Notes: generated by a model not told the origin, from the letters alone. 64,000 bases of DNA from Helicobacter canis (GCF_900451095.1 NZ_UGHV01000001.1:124001-188000), one strand, 5' to 3'; positions 20,703-29,317 are shown, numbered from the stretch's first letter. Numbers and translations are program-made.

Positions 20703-21110
20703 CTAAGTGCTGGTATCTTTCTTGGTTTTGAGTGCTAGCCCTATGGCATCAGATATGTCTTTTTTGATATTGGGATTTTTGGCACTTAGCCGCTCGCGGA
20801 CTTCAGCGGCTTTGTCTGTATCGATGACTTCAAGGCTTGTAAGCTCTTTTACCACATCAAGCCATTCTTGGCGATCGCTAGAGCTTGGCGCAAAAAGCCC
20901 AAACTTCTTCACAAACTGCTCGATGAGCTCTTGGGCTTGGGCTTGAGTCTTGGCATTTGGGATTAGCTTGCGGAAGTCTTTTAGTGTGAAAGGCTTTGGG
21001 GCTGGCTTTTTGTCAAATATGCTGCGCATAAAAAACCCAAACACAAAGATGACAAACCCAAACCCACAGGCGATCATCAAAATAATGGCATAGAATCCTT
21101 GGTTATACAT
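20703..21110 (-). CDS. Uncharacterised membrane-anchored protein
   Basis: 135 residues: one N-terminal transmembrane helix (ILMIACGFGFVIFVFGFFM, about 10-28), then a soluble domain with predicted helices (FTLKDFRKLIPNAKTQAQAQEL, WLDVVKELTSLEVI) facing the cytoplasm by positive-inside logic. I do not recognise a family. It lies 11 nt downstream of galU on the same strand and is convergent with the methyltransferase gene. Confidence 0.7.
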   Translation of the reverse strand: MYNQGFYAIILMIACGFGFVIFVFGFFMRSIFDKKPAPKPFTLKDFRKLIPNAKTQAQAQELIEQFVKKFGLFAPSSSDRQEWLDVVKELTSLEVIDTDKAAEVRERLSAKNPNIKKDISDAIGLALKTKKDTST

Positions 21111-21121
21111 TATTGGCTACT

Positions 21122-21955
21122 TTATTTGCTACTTTTTGCTGCAAAAAACGCATTAGTCGCTTCGACAAAGCCATCAATACTCCCACAATCATACCTCTTG
21201 CCTTGGAATTTATAGGCGATGACTCGCCCATTTTTCGCCTGCTCCATTAGGGCATCGGTGATTTGGATTTCACCCTTTTTGCCCGGGGGTGTTACGCGCA
21301 AAATATCAAAAATATCAGGCGTCAAAATATAGCGACCAATGACTGCTAGATTTGAGGGGGCTTCGCTAGCACTTGGCTTTTCTATCATCGTGCTAACGCG
21401 ATAAACATCTTGGCTAATCATCTCTCCTGCGATCACGCCGTATTTATCCACCTCGCTCATAGGCACTTCTTCTATGGCGACTATGGAGCATTTATGCTTG
21501 GCATAGAGCTTTACCATTTGTGCTAGCACGCTATCTCCACCGATATTTGCGCATAAATCATCAGCTAAGATCACAGCAAAAGGCTCATTGCCAATGAGTG
21601 TCTCACCTGTCAAAATCGCGTGTCCCAAGCCTTTCATCTCATTTTGGCGTGTGTAGGAGAAAGTGCATTGCGTGATGAGTGAGCGCACTTCATTGAGTAA
21701 AAATTCTTTATCCGTGCCTTTGATTTGATGCTCTAATTCATAGCTTATATCAAAGTGATCTTCTATGCTGCGCTTGCCCCGCCCTGTTACAATCGCCATA
21801 GTCTGGCAGCCCGCACTTAGAGCTTCTTCGACACCATATTGTATAAGTGGCTTTGTAAGAATGGGGAGCATTTCTTTAGGCATAGCTTTTGTCGCGGGTA
21901 AAAATCGCGTCCCATAGCCAGCAGCTGGGAAAAGGCATTTGTTAATGTAGTTCAT
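21122..21955 (-). CDS. galU: UTP-glucose-1-phosphate uridylyltransferase
   Basis: 277 residues. It makes UDP-glucose for surface polysaccharide synthesis. The nucleotide-binding motif is FPAAGYGTRFLPATKAMPKE (residues 9-28); further motifs are ILADDLCAN and VIEKPSASEAPSNLAVIGRY. AAGGA lies upstream of the ATG. It lies between mqnD and the 135-residue membrane protein on the minus strand. Confidence 0.96.
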   Translation of the reverse strand: MNYINKCLFPAAGYGTRFLPATKAMPKEMLPILTKPLIQYGVEEALSAGCQTMAIVTGRGKRSIEDHFDISYELEHQIKGTDKEFLLNEVRSLITQCTFSYTRQNEMKGLGHAILTGETLIGNEPFAVILADDLCANIGGDSVLAQMVKLYAKHKCSIVAIEEVPMSEVDKYGVIAGEMISQDVYRVSTMIEKPSASEAPSNLAVIGRYILTPDIFDILRVTPPGKKGEIQITDALMEQAKNGRVIAYKFQGKRYDCGSIDGFVEATNAFFAAKSSK

Positions 21956-22025
21956 CGTGTGGTCCTTGTGTGGATTTGTAAAAATTGTAGCGCAAAAGAT
22001 TTATGCGATTATAAACAAGCTTGGG

Positions 22026-22898
22026 CTAGGAGTTGCGCAGGCTTGTATATTCTCTAGGGAGCAAAAACTCTTCGCAAGAAAGTGCCTTAGGGTAGAATCC
22101 GCGTTTATGCAGCAGGGCAAAAAGCGTGTCAATCGCGCGGATTTGCGTGGGGCTAAGGGAAATGGACTCGGCATTGGCATAGAGATTGAGATAAGTATCT
22201 AGCTCTTTGGCATTGACGCGGATAAGATCGCGACTAAGCAGCATTTGTGAGAGTAGGGGTTTATTTTGCGTGGCGATTTGCACAGCCTTTGTGAGGGTGG
22301 ATTCTATATCAATCGCGCGGTGTAGTGGGATACTACGGCGCAAAGCCATACCGCCAAGTGGCAGAGGCAGATCATCGCCTGCTAGCTCACACCATATATC
22401 CCAGATCTCTCGCTCCACTTCTAATTGATCGCTAAAGGTTAGGATTGATTCGTGGATCAGCACGCCTGCATCCACTTCGCCATTTAGCACAGCGGATTCT
22501 ATATCAAGGAAGTTTTTATACACGATTTTTGCGTAGGGGTAGGCTATGCGGAAAAGCAGGGCGTTTGTCGTGTGCGCGCCAGATAGGGCGACTTTGCAAT
22601 GAGGCTTTAGGCTTTTGCCTTTTAGCTTGATAAGCTTTGGTCCATAGCCACTGCCAAAGCTCACCCCCGTGCGCAAAAGCGCGTAATCTTGCGCGATAAG
22701 CGGATAAGCAGCAAAGGAAATGGCACTTACATCATAGCTCCCTTGCAGAGCCGCTTCATTGAGTGTTTGTATATCTAGTGCAGTGTTGCAAAACTTCAGC
22801 CCAAGCGGCGAGCCCACCCACCCAAATGCAATGGCATAATACATAAAAATATCATCAGCATCGGGACTATGCGCTACGCTTATCAAACAACTCTCCAA
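22026..22898 (-). CDS. mqnD: Menaquinone biosynthesis protein MqnD (1,4-dihydroxy-6-naphthoate synthase)
   Basis: 290 residues with a periplasmic-binding-protein-like fold but no signal peptide. Motifs AHSPDADDIFMYYAI at the start, GSGYGPKLI and SGAHTTNALLFRIAYP fit MqnD of the futalosine pathway, which Helicobacter uses for menaquinone. MqnA has a related fold, so the paralogue choice carries some doubt. The start codon lies only 25 nt from the 3' end of tRNA-fMet, on the same strand, so read-through from the tRNA transcript is possible. Confidence 0.75.
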   Translation of the reverse strand: MESCLISVAHSPDADDIFMYYAIAFGWVGSPLGLKFCNTALDIQTLNEAALQGSYDVSAISFAAYPLIAQDYALLRTGVSFGSGYGPKLIKLKGKSLKPHCKVALSGAHTTNALLFRIAYPYAKIVYKNFLDIESAVLNGEVDAGVLIHESILTFSDQLEVEREIWDIWCELAGDDLPLPLGGMALRRSIPLHRAIDIESTLTKAVQIATQNKPLLSQMLLSRDLIRVNAKELDTYLNLYANAESISLSPTQIRAIDTLFALLHKRGFYPKALSCEEFLLPREYTSLRNS

Positions 22899-22922
22899 AA
22901 TGTCAGCTTATTTATATATGAA

Positions 22923-22999
<77 letters not shown>

Positions 23000-23026
23000 A
23001 TATAGTATAAGAAAAGGGAAGAAAAG

Positions 23027-23101
23027 TGGCTGGGGTACAAGGATTCGAACCTCGGAATGCCTGGACCAAAACCAGGTGCCTTACCGCTTGGCGATACCCC
23101 A
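23027..23101 (-). tRNA. tRNA-Gln (TTG)
   Basis: 75 nt with encoded CCA. The acceptor TGGGGTA pairs with TACCCCA, the anticodon loop is TTTTGGT (anticodon TTG), and the T-arm is GAGGTTCGAATCCTT. It lies 27 nt upstream of tRNA-fMet, probably in the same transcript. Confidence 0.95.
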
Positions 23102-23511
23102 ACAGCGTTTAATAAAGCCGCGATTGTATAGGAGTTTGGCTTAAATTTTACTTATTTTAGGCATATAGCAATGTGTCAAAAAGTGGATTCTAGTGTGGAT
23201 TGCCACGCCACTGCTGGCGCAGTGTCTCGCAATGACAGAGATATTTCGCCTGTGGCTCAATATGACAAGAAAAGGGGTTATTTGAAAAAGTGGATTCTAG
23301 GATTGAAGTTAGTTTTAGAGTAACACGATTCTAAGGGTTGCGGTGGGGCTGTGGGTGTTTTTTAAGGATTTTGGGGCAGAGCTAGACTAGAGGTCTGCGG
23401 TTGTCCCAAAATCCTTAAAATCAATCGCATTGCCCACCCAAGACTGAATCGCTAAAGTGCCCAAGATGAATCGCTAGGGCTAGAATCCACTTTAATATAA
23501 CTATTTCTTGC
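23102..23511. repeat. Repeat-rich gap upstream of the CRISPR-side genes
   Basis: No gene is visible. Boxes lie at about 23180 and 23285 (forward) and 23481 (reverse). A palindromic module at 23197-23239 has stem CACTGC/GCAGTG. A longer module at about 23325-23455 (GATTCTAAGGGTTGCGGTGG, then GACTAGAGGTCTGCGGTTGT, then CCACCCAAGACTGAATCGC) recurs near 54255-54380 and in part near 47160-47290 and 59680. Confidence 0.75.
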
Positions 23512-23517
23512 TACAAT
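23512..23517 (+). promoter_or_regulatory. -10 element upstream of the 142-residue protein gene
   Basis: TACAAT within TTGCTACAATGC, 28 nt before the ATG at 23545. The same TTGCTACAATGC string stands before nth (about 29284-29295). Confidence 0.5.
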
Positions 23518-23544
23518 GCAAACAACCCATCACAAAGGACACTT

Positions 23545-23973
23545 ATGCGCATATACACACTTCTAGGCTCTCTTGCCCTTTTATCTCTCACACTTCTTCA
23601 AGCAACGGACTCCCAAGCCATTAAGCCGCCGCGCCACGCTATGGATTATTACGCATTCTCCCAGACGCTAAGTGGCAATCCTAAGCAAGATATGCCAAGG
23701 ATCGCAGGTATCATCGCGCGCAATCTTTCTGCGTGCTATGTCCGCGCCCACACTCTAGCGGGCAATACAACTGCCATGGAGCGTGTGAAATATGGCTGCG
23801 AGCTAGAAGCCTACAATATGGCAAATATCCCTATCCATAGGCATTATGCTATGCGTGGCGAGCTACTTGAGTATGATGAAATCCAAGCGCGTAAGGAGCG
23901 GTTTTTCACGCAGTATAAATCGCGCATTTATGAGAGTGCTAAGGAGCTTGCAGAGCTAGAGCTTGGGCTATAA
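23545..23973 (+). CDS. Small secreted protein of unknown function
   Basis: 142 residues with a signal peptide (MRIYTLLGSLALLSLTLLQA, cleavage near residue 20) and a mostly helical mature part. Two cysteines (LSACYVRA, KYGCELEA) could form a disulfide. Charged helices fill the C-terminus. I recognise no family. It stands immediately upstream of cas9, but a hairpin at its end separates them, and nothing ties it to CRISPR function. Confidence 0.65.
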   Translation: MRIYTLLGSLALLSLTLLQATDSQAIKPPRHAMDYYAFSQTLSGNPKQDMPRIAGIIARNLSACYVRAHTLAGNTTAMERVKYGCELEAYNMANIPIHRHYAMRGELLEYDEIQARKERFFTQYKSRIYESAKELAELELGL

Positions 23974-24003
23974 AGTGGATCTAGCCCTAGAATCCACTTT
24001 ATA
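23969..24003. terminator. Inverted pair of dispersed boxes forming a hairpin
   Basis: ATAAAGTGGAT and ATCCACTTTAT form an 11-bp perfect stem around an 11-nt loop. The structure overlaps the stop codon of the 142-residue gene and precedes cas9. It is a facing pair of the dispersed box, the arrangement in which uptake sequences of Neisseria serve as terminators. No T-run follows. Confidence 0.5.
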
Positions 24004-24054
24004 CAAGACTCGCGCTAGTAGAGGCTATGACAGAAATCTCATCAAGGAGCAACT

Positions 24055-27000
24055 ATGCAAACAAACATCAAAATATATAGCTTTGATATTGGAGTAGCCA
24101 GCATTGGCTGGGCGGTGATTGAAGATAATGCGCTTAAAGATATGGGCGTTAGGATCTTTACCAAAGCAGAAAATCCCAAAACAGGAGAGTCCCTAGCTCT
24201 CCCAAGGAGAGCGGCAAGGGGCGTGCGAAGAAGACTAGCAAGAAGAAGTGGGAGGCTAAACACCATAAAACAGCTACTTTGCAAGGAGTTTAAGCTAGAG
24301 CTACAAGATTATCTAAGCAGCGATGGCAAGCTGCCCAAAGCCTACATAAGCTCCAAAGCAGCACCACTGCCATCCCCATATCAGCTACGCACAAAGGCAC
24401 TAGATCAAAAAGTGGATTCTAGTGAGCTAGCACGCATAGTTTTGCATATCGCCAAGCACCGCGGCTATGGCAATAAACACGCCAAAGAGAGCAAAGATAC
24501 AGAATCAGGCAAGGTCAAAAAGGCAATAGAAGAAAATCGCCTAATCCTGCAAAGCAAAGGATACAGAAGCGTGGGCGAATATCTGTGCAAAGAGTATTTT
24601 CAGCAAGCAAGAGAGCTAGACCCCACAAAGCAAAGCGCAGTTTCCTTAGAGTTTAAAAATGTGCGAAATACGACAGATAACTACGAGCATTGTGTCTCAC
24701 AAGATATGCTCCAAGATGAGCTTGCACTGATATTTTCTAAGCAAAGAGACTATGGCTTTGCTATAAGCAAAGAGTTTGAAGATAGCTTAATAAAAAAGAT
24801 TTTTGAGCAACGCCCCTTAAAGAGCTTTGCCGATAAGGTGGGGGAGTGTCAGTTTATCGCAGGGGAGAAGCGCGCGCCCAAAGACAGCGTAAGTGCCATA
24901 GAGTTTGTCGCACTATCGCGCATTATCAACACTCTTGCCAATCTTAGCAAGAAAAGCGGGGAGATTTATGACAAAGCTATGATTCTTACAATCTTGAGAT
25001 ATGTGCTAGAAAAAGGAGAGATGAGCTATCGCGCATTGCGTGAAATGATCAACCTAGATGAAAAAATACAATTTGTGGATTCTAGGCTAGATTATAGCAA
25101 GGGGCTCAAAGAGGCAGAAAAGGTAAAATTTGTAGAATTTGCGCATTTAAAGGCGTTTAAAAAGGCTTTGGGAGAGAGCTTTGCAAGCTTAGAAAGAGAG
25201 CATATAGATAAGATAGCAAGCCAAATTGCCGTGATTAAAGATGTAGTAGAGCTACACAAAGAGCTAGAATCCTACTCTGCCAAGGAGCAGCTCCATCTCA
25301 CAAGCGACCAGATACAAGCCCTAAGCAATCTCAATTTTTCTAAGCATATTAGCCTAAGCTTTAAGGCTCTATCACAGATTCTACCATTTATGCGCGGGGA
25401 GCGTGAAGCACGCAGCAGTGATGTGGGCTATTGTATCGGCATTGATGAGAGCGGAGAGAGCCAGTGCTTGCGCTATGATGAGTCCGTAGAAAAATCAGGG
25501 CTAAAAGCCACAGGCAAAAAGGCTTCAAAAGGTGATATTTTGCCACCCTTTGAAGAGTTTGAGCCATATTTAGCAAACCCTGTTGTAAAAAGGGCATTAG
25601 CCGAGTATAGAAAGGTGCTAAACGCCCTGCTTAAGCAATATGGCAGACCCCATAAAATCCACATAGAATACGCCAGAGAAGCCAAGCTAAATGCCACAGA
25701 GCGACAAAAATACGAAAAAGAGCAAAGAGAAAACTACACTGCTAATCAAAACGCACGCAAGCAATGCGAGAGTCTAGGACTTGAGCCAAGTAGCACCAAT
25801 CTCCTAAAGTTAAAGCTATGGGAAGAGCAAGGAGAATTCTGCGCATATAGTGGGGAGAAAATCACACCCACCCACCCACCTAAAAGACCCCACCGCCTTG
25901 CAGATAGATCATATCTACCCCTACTCACGCAGCTTTGATGATAGCTATATGAATAAAGTCTTAGTCTTTACAAAGGCAAATCAAGAAAAGGGCGATAAAA
26001 CGCCTTTTGAAGCCTTTGGAGCAGACTCTGCCAAGTGGGGAAAAATTGTAGGCTTGATAACATTTGCCAAAAAACTCCCCAAAAGCAAAGCACGCAGAAT
26101 CCTAAATGCAAACTTTGTCGATAAAGAAGCAGGATTTAAGCTCCGCAATCTTAATGACACAAGCTATATCGCACGCCTTGTGGCAGACTATACTCAAACA
26201 TATTTAGAGTTTTTACCCCTAGATGAGAGTGAGGATACCACGCTTGGCAGGGGGCAACAGGGGAGCAAAAAGCATATTGTCGTGGTCAATGGTGCGCTTA
26301 CTGCTACAATGCGGCATTACCTAGGCTTTGCTAGCAAAGATAGGAACAACCACTTGCACCACGGGCTTGATGCGGTGATTATCGGCTTTATGAATGATCG
26401 CGTGATAAAGGCTTTTAGCGAGTTCAAAAAGACGCAAGAGACAAGCAGAGCCGCCTACTACGCCCACACACTAAGCAAAGAAGAGTATAAGAAAAAACGA
26501 GCCTTTATCAATCTCCCAAATGGCGAAAACTTCCGCGCAAGTGTGCTAGAGAAGCTAGAATCCATCTTTGTCTCTAAGCCTCCTAGACTGCGAGCAAGGG
26601 GGGCATTGCACGAGGCTACCTTCTACTCGCCAAATGATCCTAAACTACTTAAAAGCTATGGCGGGACAAAAGGTGTGGAAAAGGCATTAGCCCTAGGCAA
26701 GATGAGAAAAATCGGCACAAAGATTGTAAGCAATGGTGCGATGGTGCGGGTGGATATTTTTAAACATAAAAGAAGCGGGAAATTCTACGGCGTGCCTGTT
26801 TATACGATGGACTTCGCGCTAGGGATTTTACCAAATAAAGCAGCGGTTCTCGGCAAGGATAAAAGCGGCGTGATTAATGATTGGAAAGAGATGGATACTA
26901 GCTATGAGTTTATTTTCTCACTCTATAAAGATGATTTACTACTTGTGCAAAAAAGAGGAATGCAGCAGCCAGAGCTGTGTTATTTTGTGAATTTTGATAC

Positions 27001-27262
27001 TAGTGGTGTAAATATCAAAGTAGCCAAGCACGATAATAGCTTCTCTACACTTACAGACAATCAAAAATTGCTCTTTAACAACGCCACACAAGAAGAAGTA
27101 AAAGATAGAGTTGGAATCCAAAATCTACAAGTCTTTGAAAAATACCAAGTCTCAATCCTAGGGCAAGTAGCACCTGCCCCCTTCCACCCACGCCAAGACA
27201 TCACCCTAAAGCACACAAAGCCCGCAAAGCACATAATCCAAAGGAGTGGCGATGAGCTATGA
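24055..27262 (+). pseudogene. cas9: cas9, type II-C, frameshifted in the HNH domain
   Basis: Two overlapping frames (24055-25938 and 25850-27262) together encode a protein very like C. jejuni Cas9. The first has RuvC-I (YSFDIGVASIGW, D11), the Arg-rich bridge helix (about residues 51-75), the REC region, RuvC-II (IHIEYARE, E538) and the start of HNH (EFCAYSGEKI). The second resumes with IDHIYPYSRSFDDSYMNKVL (catalytic His), RuvC-III (HHGLDAVIIG) and the PAM-interacting region (FKHKRSGKFYGVPVYTMDFAL). The shift lies in an ACCC tract at 25866-25880. Loss of one 4-nt unit gives a continuous 1067-residue protein. As sequenced, the product stops before the HNH His and should lack nuclease activity. 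Two box copies (24410, 25076) are read as KVDSS and FVDSR. Confidence 0.92.
25866..25880 (+). repeat. ACCC tetranucleotide tract at the cas9 frameshift
   Basis: Three full ACCC units plus ACC (15 nt). Upstream coding is in one frame, downstream in the +1 frame. Deleting one unit joins them as EKITPTHLKDPTALQIDH, which leaves 12 residues between EKI and IDH, the same number I recall for C. jejuni Cas9. The match in length suggests that the sequenced allele gained one unit. Confidence 0.8.
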
Positions 27263-28148
27263 TGAAGCCTTTAGGAGTGTGCTAGTTAGCTCCCCAGCCA
27301 AGCTTAGCCTACAAGCAAAGCACCTTGTCTTAGCCCAAGAAGACAAGCAAGCAAAGCTCTTTTTAAAAGACATTCACTCCATAATCCTAGAATCCCCGCA
27401 GATCACCATAACCACCGCCCTGCTCTCTGCACTTTGTGAGCATAATATCATCGTGCTAACTTGTGATGATACTCATCACATCAATGGTATCTTGCACCCT
27501 TACTCAGGGCATTTTCAGCAAGCCAAAGTCGCTAGAGAGCAAATGCAAGTAACCAAGCAGAAAAAGTCTATTTTGTGGCAAAAAATCATTAAAAACAAAA
27601 TCACCAATCAAGCCTATGTCCTACAAACCCACCATAAGCACAAAGCAAGCGATGAGCTCTTGCTCCTAGCTAGTAATGTCGCCTTAGGGGATTCTAGGAA
27701 TTTTGAAGCCATAGCAGCAGCAGCGTATTTCAAAGCTCTCTTTGGTAAGGGCTTTTCTAGGGAGCAATTCTGCTTTGCTAATTCTGCGCTTAATTATGGC
27801 TATGCGATTGTGCGTGCTTGTATCGTGCGTAATGTCTGCATTAGCGGGCTGCTGCCGTGGCTAGGCATAAAGCACGATAATATGTATAACAGCTTCAATC
27901 TCTGCGATGATGTGATAGAAGTCTTTCGCCCTTGGGTGGATCGCTGTGTCTTAGAGCTTGATACCCCTTCTAAAGACATATCCTTGCAGCAAGAAGACAA
28001 AAGGACTCTTATCAATATCCTGCAAGAAAAAGCCTGTATAGATGGGCAGAGCTATCCGCTTAGTAGGGCTATCGGGCGATATGTGCAGAGCCTAAAGGGA
28101 GCAATGCTAGGGGAGCAGAGCTTGCTAAGGGTAAGCTTTGAGACCTAA
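27252..28148 (+). CDS. cas1: CRISPR-associated endonuclease Cas1 (type II)
   Basis: 298 residues. Cas1 integrates new spacers with Cas2. Type II features: LILESPQIT-like SIILESPQITITTALLSALCEHNIIVLTCD in the N-terminal domain (about 45-75), then the helical catalytic domain with FCFANSALNYGYAIVRA and LGIKHDNMYNSFNLCDDVIEVFRPWVD, carrying the metal-binding Glu/His/Asp positions. The ATG at 27252 is spaced from AAGGAG at 27241-27246; an in-frame GTG at 27246 overlaps the site. It overlaps the cas9 end by 11 nt. The gene is intact although cas9 is not. Confidence 0.93.
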   Translation: MSYDEAFRSVLVSSPAKLSLQAKHLVLAQEDKQAKLFLKDIHSIILESPQITITTALLSALCEHNIIVLTCDDTHHINGILHPYSGHFQQAKVAREQMQVTKQKKSILWQKIIKNKITNQAYVLQTHHKHKASDELLLLASNVALGDSRNFEAIAAAAYFKALFGKGFSREQFCFANSALNYGYAIVRACIVRNVCISGLLPWLGIKHDNMYNSFNLCDDVIEVFRPWVDRCVLELDTPSKDISLQQEDKRTLINILQEKACIDGQSYPLSRAIGRYVQSLKGAMLGEQSLLRVSFET

Positions 28149-28161
28149 GCTAGTGATGCAA

Positions 28162-28662
28162 ATGATTGAAGATAAATTTATGCGTGTTTTGCTGATGTTT
28201 GATATGCCTACCAAGACCAAAAAGGAGCAAAAGCACGCCACCAAATTCCGCAATAATCTCATCAAGCTAGGCTACTTTATGATGCAATTTAGCGTATATA
28301 TGCGTATATGCAAGGGATTAAGCTCGGCAAAAGCCTCTATCAATGCAGTAAAGATGATCCTACCCCCACAAGGCAATGTGCGTGTCCTAATCATCACAGA
28401 AAAGCAATTTGACGCTATGGAGATCCTCTTAGGCAATGCCTCGTTTAATGAACGCATAAATGCCGAGCAAAATCTCGTGCTATTTAACTTTGATGAAAAG
28501 CTTGGTGATTATGCCTATAAAGAATCTAGCCAAAAGAGTAAAGATACAGAAAATAAGGACAAAGAAAGCAAAGATACAGAGAGTCAAAAAAGTGTAGCAA
28601 AAGAATCCAACACCACTACACAAAGACCTAAGCCAAAGCAGCCAAGTCTCTTTGAATTCTAG
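28162..28662 (+). CDS. cas2: CRISPR-associated protein Cas2 with C-terminal tail
   Basis: 166 residues from the ATG at 28162 (ATG at 28156 and a TTG at 28138 are also in frame; no ribosome site is decisive). The Cas2 ferredoxin fold starts MIEDKFMRVLLMFDMPTKTK, with the metal Asp in FDMP, then GYFMMQFSVYMRI and VRVLIITEKQFDAM. Residues about 115-166 form a low-complexity hydrophilic tail (repeats of KDTEN/KESKDTES), ending QPSLFEF. The core alone is about 110 residues. No csn2 or cas4 follows, which marks the locus as type II-C. Confidence 0.9.
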   Translation: MIEDKFMRVLLMFDMPTKTKKEQKHATKFRNNLIKLGYFMMQFSVYMRICKGLSSAKASINAVKMILPPQGNVRVLIITEKQFDAMEILLGNASFNERINAEQNLVLFNFDEKLGDYAYKESSQKSKDTENKDKESKDTESQKSVAKESNTTTQRPKPKQPSLFEF

Positions 28663-28740
28663 GGTTTTGATAGGGATATGACTTACCCTGCGGAAGACCC
28701 TTTACTTCCTTATTTTAGTCCCTTTTTAAACTGCCAAATT
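28660..28740 (-). ncRNA. tracrRNA
   Basis: On the minus strand, 28735-28713 reads a 23-nt segment identical to the CRISPR repeat's plus-strand reading (anti-repeat). It is followed by a hairpin with GGAAG/CTTCC stem and 8-nt loop (28709-28692), then GC, a second hairpin AGGG/CCCT (28689-28672), and ATCAAAACCC. This is the same order as in the C. jejuni tracrRNA. The 3' end overlaps the cas2 stop. The exact ends are inferred. It lies between cas2 and the array on the same strand as the crRNAs. Confidence 0.85.
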
Positions 28741-28770
28741 TAGCGCGAAATCCTAAAGGATTTCGCGCTA
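28741..28770. repeat. Perfect 13-bp palindrome between tracrRNA and array
   Basis: TAGCGCGAAATCC and GGATTTCGCGCTA enclose TAAA. It ends 5 nt before the anti-repeat in the minus-strand direction, where a tracrRNA promoter or processing site would be expected. It could be a terminator of array transcripts, an operator, or a structural 5' end of a longer tracr precursor. No T-run follows on the minus strand. Confidence 0.6.
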
Positions 28771-28816
28771 GCAAAGTCGCTCTAGCTTCGTGCCACAGGG
28801 CGATAGAAAGGAAGCT

Positions 28817-29252
28817 ATTCTACCATAGGGCAGTTTAAAAAGGGACTAAAACTATACTAATGGATTCTACCTCATCGCCAAAATTCTACCATAGGGCAGT
28901 TTAAAAAGGGACTAAAACGCCACAAGCTCCATTTATTCCCTGTCGCTATTTTCTTGTCTCATTTTTAGCACAAAATATTTAGCCTCCTCTAAACTATCAA
29001 ACTCAAATTTCTCGCAAGCCTCATCGCCATCATTGCTATATAAATCCGCTAATACTTTATTGCCATTGACAGACAAAATTACAAACCCACCATTTACACT
29101 GAAAAAAACACTACTCCCCTTACCTAATGTGCTAAAAGTCATATTAAAATTATCCATCTCATTCATACTTATGCTCCTTTGATATTGTCTTTAGCTTTAT
29201 GCTTGCTATGCTCTGTCATTCTACACACGGCAGTTTAAAAAGGAGCTAAAAC
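28817..29252 (-). CRISPR. Minimal type II-C array: two intact repeats, one spacer, one degenerate repeat
   Basis: Identical 36-nt repeats lie at 28817-28852 and 28883-28918, separated by one 30-nt spacer (28853-28882). A diverged 35-nt copy lies at 29218-29252. In crRNA orientation (minus strand) the repeat begins GTTTTAGTCCC and ends TGGTAGAAT, an extended -10 box, as in the self-promoting repeats of C. jejuni and Neisseria. The 299 nt between the second and third repeats hold a protein gene instead of spacers. Confidence 0.9.
28933..29166 (-). CDS. 77-residue acidic protein encoded inside the CRISPR array
   Basis: A small gene with a good start: AAGGAG, 7-nt spacing, ATG. The product is rich in Asp/Glu and Phe, has no signal peptide or membrane helix, and looks like alternating strands (SSVFFSVNGGFVILSVNGNKVLADLYS) followed by an acidic helix (FDSLEEAKYFVLKM). 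I recognise no family. The DNA is clearly more AT-rich than its neighbours and carries no GATTCTAG core, suggesting a foreign source. It is oriented so that the degenerate repeat at 29218-29252, with its TAGAAT -10, lies directly upstream. An anti-CRISPR or other small regulator is possible but unsupported. Confidence 0.65.
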   Translation of the reverse strand: MNEMDNFNMTFSTLGKGSSVFFSVNGGFVILSVNGNKVLADLYSNDGDEACEKFEFDSLEEAKYFVLKMRQENSDRE

Positions 29253-29286
29253 AAAAAGCTTAAATTACAAACCTAAGCCATTTTGC

Positions 29287-29292
29287 TACAAT
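29287..29292 (+). promoter_or_regulatory. -10 element of nth promoter
   Basis: TACAAT within TTGCTACAATGC, 26 nt before the nth ATG, just after the degenerate CRISPR repeat. Confidence 0.5.
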
Positions 29293-29317
29293 GCGTTTGC
29301 ATACCCAAGGAGTTTTT

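Noticed and set aside
25860-25940. Programmed +1 ribosomal frameshifting as the explanation for split cas9
   Set aside because: No family precedent, no stimulatory element seen, and loss of one ACCC unit gives the exact expected spacing. Slippage in DNA is the simpler account, though translation data could still decide.
28741-28770. The palindrome as a CRISPR leader
   Set aside because: It lies on the tracrRNA side of the array, and in type II-C arrays transcription starts inside repeats. Position and structure fit a terminator, operator or processing element better.
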